From Terriglobia bacterium (GTDB taxonomy: Bacteria; Acidobacteriota; Terriglobia; UBA7540): a stretch of 8,870 bases of DNA. This document shows, piece by piece, positions 7,239 through 8,870 of the stretch. The DNA lies in NCBI GenBank assembly GCA_030040455.1, contig JASHTR010000368.1:1-8870 (forward strand), in the 5' to 3' direction. The notes under the pieces were generated by a model. It ran no database searches, had not been told where the DNA came from, and saw only the letters and a program-made list of their open reading frames with translations. Position 1 is the first letter of the stretch; each line of letters opens with the position of its first letter. Made by a program: the position numbers and the translations under genes.

Positions 7239-7247
7239 CTGGCACAA

Positions 7248-8495
7248 TCATCCTTCGGTTTCAACCCGGGGACCAACTAAGCTTTCGTCGCGCCGGATGA
7301 CCCGGAGCTCCTCGATCGAGCGCAGCTCATAAATTGTGCCTCGCCACTCGATGCGACGGATGAAGGCCGCGGTCGCAAAGTTAAAGAACATGACCCACGG
7401 CACCGCCCATGCCAGTTTCCAGTAGCAGGATCCATAGTGGCCCAGCGCTTCCGTCTCCTCAGGAAACAGCACGCGGGCGGCCGCAGCACGCAGCGCTCCT
7501 TTGGCTGTTCCCAAGGCAAGGACGGCAACCAGGAAGGCCACCGCAATCAATCGGTGTGCCGGGAGAATTCCCGGCAAAACGATCAGCGCCAGTCCCCAAA
7601 GGAACGTGGCGGCATAGAGGCTGTAAGAAGCGAGCCCCAGCCGCCAGTAACGCGCTGCGTAAACCCGGGTGATGATGATTTGCCGGTTGGCCCACTTCAG
7701 AAAGCTTCCGAAGCCTGCGTTGCCCAAGGAAGTCACCAGGCACCGTGGTTCGAAGTGGATGGCGCCGCGAGCCTCCCGGACGGCGCGGGTGATGGCGTAG
7801 TCGTCGCTCACGGTCCTCTGCCAGTAGCGTTCGGCGACGCCGAGGCGCTCGAAGTCTTTCCGGCGGATGGCCATCGACCCGCCCCAGGCAAAATTCTGGT
7901 TGTGCTCGCCCATCATCGTTGCAATGGAAGCATCCCAGGCCGACTGCAGACGGGAAGCAAAAGCATGACCCGGAAGGTACCACCGAAAGCCGGTGCTCAT
8001 CGTCAAGCGAGGATCTTCAAGCGGCGCGATCAGCGAGCGCAGCCAATCTTCGCGCGGACGGGCGTCAATGTCGGCAAATGCCAGAACCTCAGCCTCAACG
8101 CTGACCGCACGCACACCCGCCAGGAGATTGTTGACCTTCTCGCCGGTATGGAGTGAAAAACCCGCAACGACAAGCGATGCTTTCACCTGCTTGGCCGCCT
8201 CGGATTCATCGTTGGGAAGACAGGCCCGAAGAAGCTGATAAGCGGGATCATCGCTCGAAGCCACCACAAATATTAATTGATAGCCAGGATAATCCTGCGT
8301 AAGGAACCGCAGAGCATTCTCTCTCAAATCGTCATCATGTCCCTTGCACGGAATGATGACCGCAGCCGGAGGATAGTAGTTTCCAGGGCGGCGCTTCACA
8401 CCCCGCCGCACAAGATTAAGGAATTTGAATCCTCCGCGGAGCGACAAAGCGCTCTGTATCACGAGAAGGATCGCAAGGATCAGAAAAACCTTCAT
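7248..8495 (-). CDS. Membrane glycosyltransferase, GT2/GT21 (ceramide-glucosyltransferase/HpnI-like)
   Basis: This 415-residue enzyme probably transfers a sugar from a nucleotide-sugar donor to a lipid acceptor at the cytoplasmic face of the inner membrane. An N-terminal hydrophobic segment (about 2-18) anchors it. The GT-A catalytic domain follows with 'AAVIIPCKGHDDDLREN' (44-60) and 'FLTQDYPGYQLIFVVASSDDPAY' around 64-86. The D-x-D site is D142-I-D144 in 'FADIDARP', and the general-base region is S230-D231-D232 in 'TVSDDYAITRAVREARG'. The segment 'FLKWANRQIIITRVYAARYW' (265-284) occupies the place of the (Q/R)xxRW motif, but the RW pair is not there. C-terminal hydrophobic stretches at about 286-310, 314-340 and 358-378 precede 'RRIEWRGTIYELRS' (380-393), an ending common in this group. 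The length is normal. Acceptor and product are unknown; a glycolipid or hopanoid-linked role is possible, but no hopanoid gene is visible here. The Shine-Dalgarno is weak. Confidence 0.82.
   Translation of the reverse strand: MKVFLILAILLVIQSALSLRGGFKFLNLVRRGVKRRPGNYYPPAAVIIPCKGHDDDLRENALRFLTQDYPGYQLIFVVASSDDPAYQLLRACLPNDESEAAKQVKASLVVAGFSLHTGEKVNNLLAGVRAVSVEAEVLAFADIDARPREDWLRSLIAPLEDPRLTMSTGFRWYLPGHAFASRLQSAWDASIATMMGEHNQNFAWGGSMAIRRKDFERLGVAERYWQRTVSDDYAITRAVREARGAIHFEPRCLVTSLGNAGFGSFLKWANRQIIITRVYAARYWRLGLASYSLYAATFLWGLALIVLPGILPAHRLIAVAFLVAVLALGTAKGALRAAAARVLFPEETEALGHYGSCYWKLAWAVPWVMFFNFATAAFIRRIEWRGTIYELRSIEELRVIRRDESLVGPRVETEG
8461..8483. repeat. 23-bp direct repeat, copy 2 (inside glycosyltransferase N-terminal anchor)
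   Basis: This is the second identical copy of the 23 bases at 2776-2798. It encodes the same eight hydrophobic residues, here residues 5-12 of the glycosyltransferase anchor, with the same codons. The flanking bases on both sides differ, so the identity stops sharply. Confidence 0.75.
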
Positions 8496-8532
8496 GTTCG
8501 ATAGGGTGCGCTCTCACCGCAACGTCAGGCGG

Positions 8533-8561
8533 GTGGCACTCGTTTGAGATTCAGGTATACT
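8533..8561 (+). promoter_or_regulatory. Candidate sigma-70-type promoter of the MFS transporter gene
   Basis: GTGGCA at 8533-8538 (4 of 6 to TTGACA) and TATACT at 8556-8561 (5 of 6 to TATAAT) are separated by exactly 17 bases. Transcription would be expected to begin about 6-8 bases after 8561, almost at the GTG at 8571. It lies in the 75-base gap between two divergent genes. Confidence 0.45.
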
Positions 8562-8570
8562 CATTTTCTC

Positions 8571-8870
8571 GTGAACGAACCTTCCGCTTCAAAAGCCGTA
8601 ACGACCAGCGGCGTCTCGGGCCGGGCGATCCTGATCGCCATTATCGCGGCGATCGGGGGGCTGTTGTTCGGCTACGACACCAGCGTGATTTCCGGGGCGA
8701 TTCTTTTCGTGAGGCATCAGTTTGGGCTGAGTGCCTTCGAGACTGAAGCGGCCGTCAGTGTCGTTCTTGCCGGCGCAGCGCTGGGGGCAGCGGTGGCCGG
8801 ACCTTTTACCGACCGCCTGGGGCGGCGGCCCGTGCTCGTTGCGAACGCAGTGCTTTTCGGCGTCTTTGCC
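8571..8870 (+). CDS. MFS sugar-porter family transporter, N-terminal 100 codons (3' truncated by window)
   Basis: The frame is open from a GTG at 8571 to the window end, giving 100 residues. After a short polar N-terminus ('NEPSASKAVTT'), TM1 contains 'AIIAAIGGLLFGYDTSVISGAI', the hallmark of the sugar-porter (SP) family of the major facilitator superfamily. TM2 is Ala/Gly/Val-rich ('LAGAALGAAVAGPF') and is followed by the loop 'TDRLGRRPVLVANA', matching the conserved D-R-x-G-R-R loop between TM2 and TM3. Full-length members have about 450-480 residues and 12 TMs and import sugars or polyols by proton symport or facilitated diffusion; the substrate cannot be judged from this part. The next in-frame start candidate upstream is a TTG at 8544, which would add an unconvincing peptide. 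No Shine-Dalgarno precedes the GTG, but a TATACT box lies 9 bases upstream, so the message may be leaderless. It is divergent from the glycosyltransferase gene. Confidence 0.88.
   Translation, partial: MNEPSASKAVTTSGVSGRAILIAIIAAIGGLLFGYDTSVISGAILFVRHQFGLSAFETEAAVSVVLAGAALGAAVAGPFTDRLGRRPVLVANAVLFGVFA

Noticed and set aside
7437..8156. 239-codon open frame antisense to the glycosyltransferase gene
   Set aside because: The opposite strand encodes a clear glycosyltransferase with conserved motifs. The antisense product has no recognisable domain and is rich in Gln/Arg/Pro, as expected for a mirror of GC-rich coding sequence.

Overview
The window is chromosomal DNA from a Gram-negative (diderm) bacterium, moderately GC-rich by eye. 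It encodes a TamB-type protein, an outer-membrane factor and a complete tripartite RND pump, all of which require an outer membrane. The particular flavours seen (a TamB C-terminus, an RND permease with 'SRLIDNS' in TM4 and 'VVSN' in TM10, a ceramide-glucosyltransferase-like GT with a 'WANRQIIITRVY' segment, and a sugar-porter MFS protein) resemble what I associate with Acidobacteriota. That assignment is inference from memory and was not tested.

Layout from left to right. (1) Bases 2-853, plus strand: the 3' end of a TamB-like gene, cut by the window edge. (2) Bases 859-2163, minus strand: a TolC-family outer-membrane factor. It converges on the TamB-like gene with only 5 bases between stop codons, and a perfect 10-bp inverted repeat spans both coding ends. 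(3) Bases 2289-5474, minus: an RND inner-membrane permease. (4) Bases 5474-6712, minus: its lipoprotein membrane-fusion partner, whose stop codon shares a base with the permease start. (5) Bases 6831-7172, minus: an unrecognised small membrane-anchored, His-containing protein, followed by a good candidate intrinsic terminator. (6) Bases 7248-8495, minus: a membrane-bound family-2/21-like glycosyltransferase. (7) Bases 8571-8870, plus, running off the right edge: the N-terminus of an MFS sugar-porter transporter, divergent from the glycosyltransferase, with a promoter so close to its GTG that the mRNA may be leaderless.

How the genes work together: the fusion protein, permease and outer-membrane factor are transcribed in that order and make a complete envelope-spanning efflux complex. 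The substrate cannot be told from sequence, and no regulator gene is visible next to the pump. The glycosyltransferase and the MFS transporter look like separate transcription units. The main oddity is that the permease keeps only one of the residues of the classical AcrB proton relay that I can align in TM4 and TM10 (Asp405), with Asn406 and Ser956 in place of the second Asp and the Lys. I see no CRISPR array, tRNA, rRNA, insertion sequence or phage gene. No gene-free stretch exceeds about 125 bases. I do not see convincing evidence for a wholly new system; the less-explained items are the small protein, the altered relay, and a 23-bp repeat shared by two membrane-protein genes.
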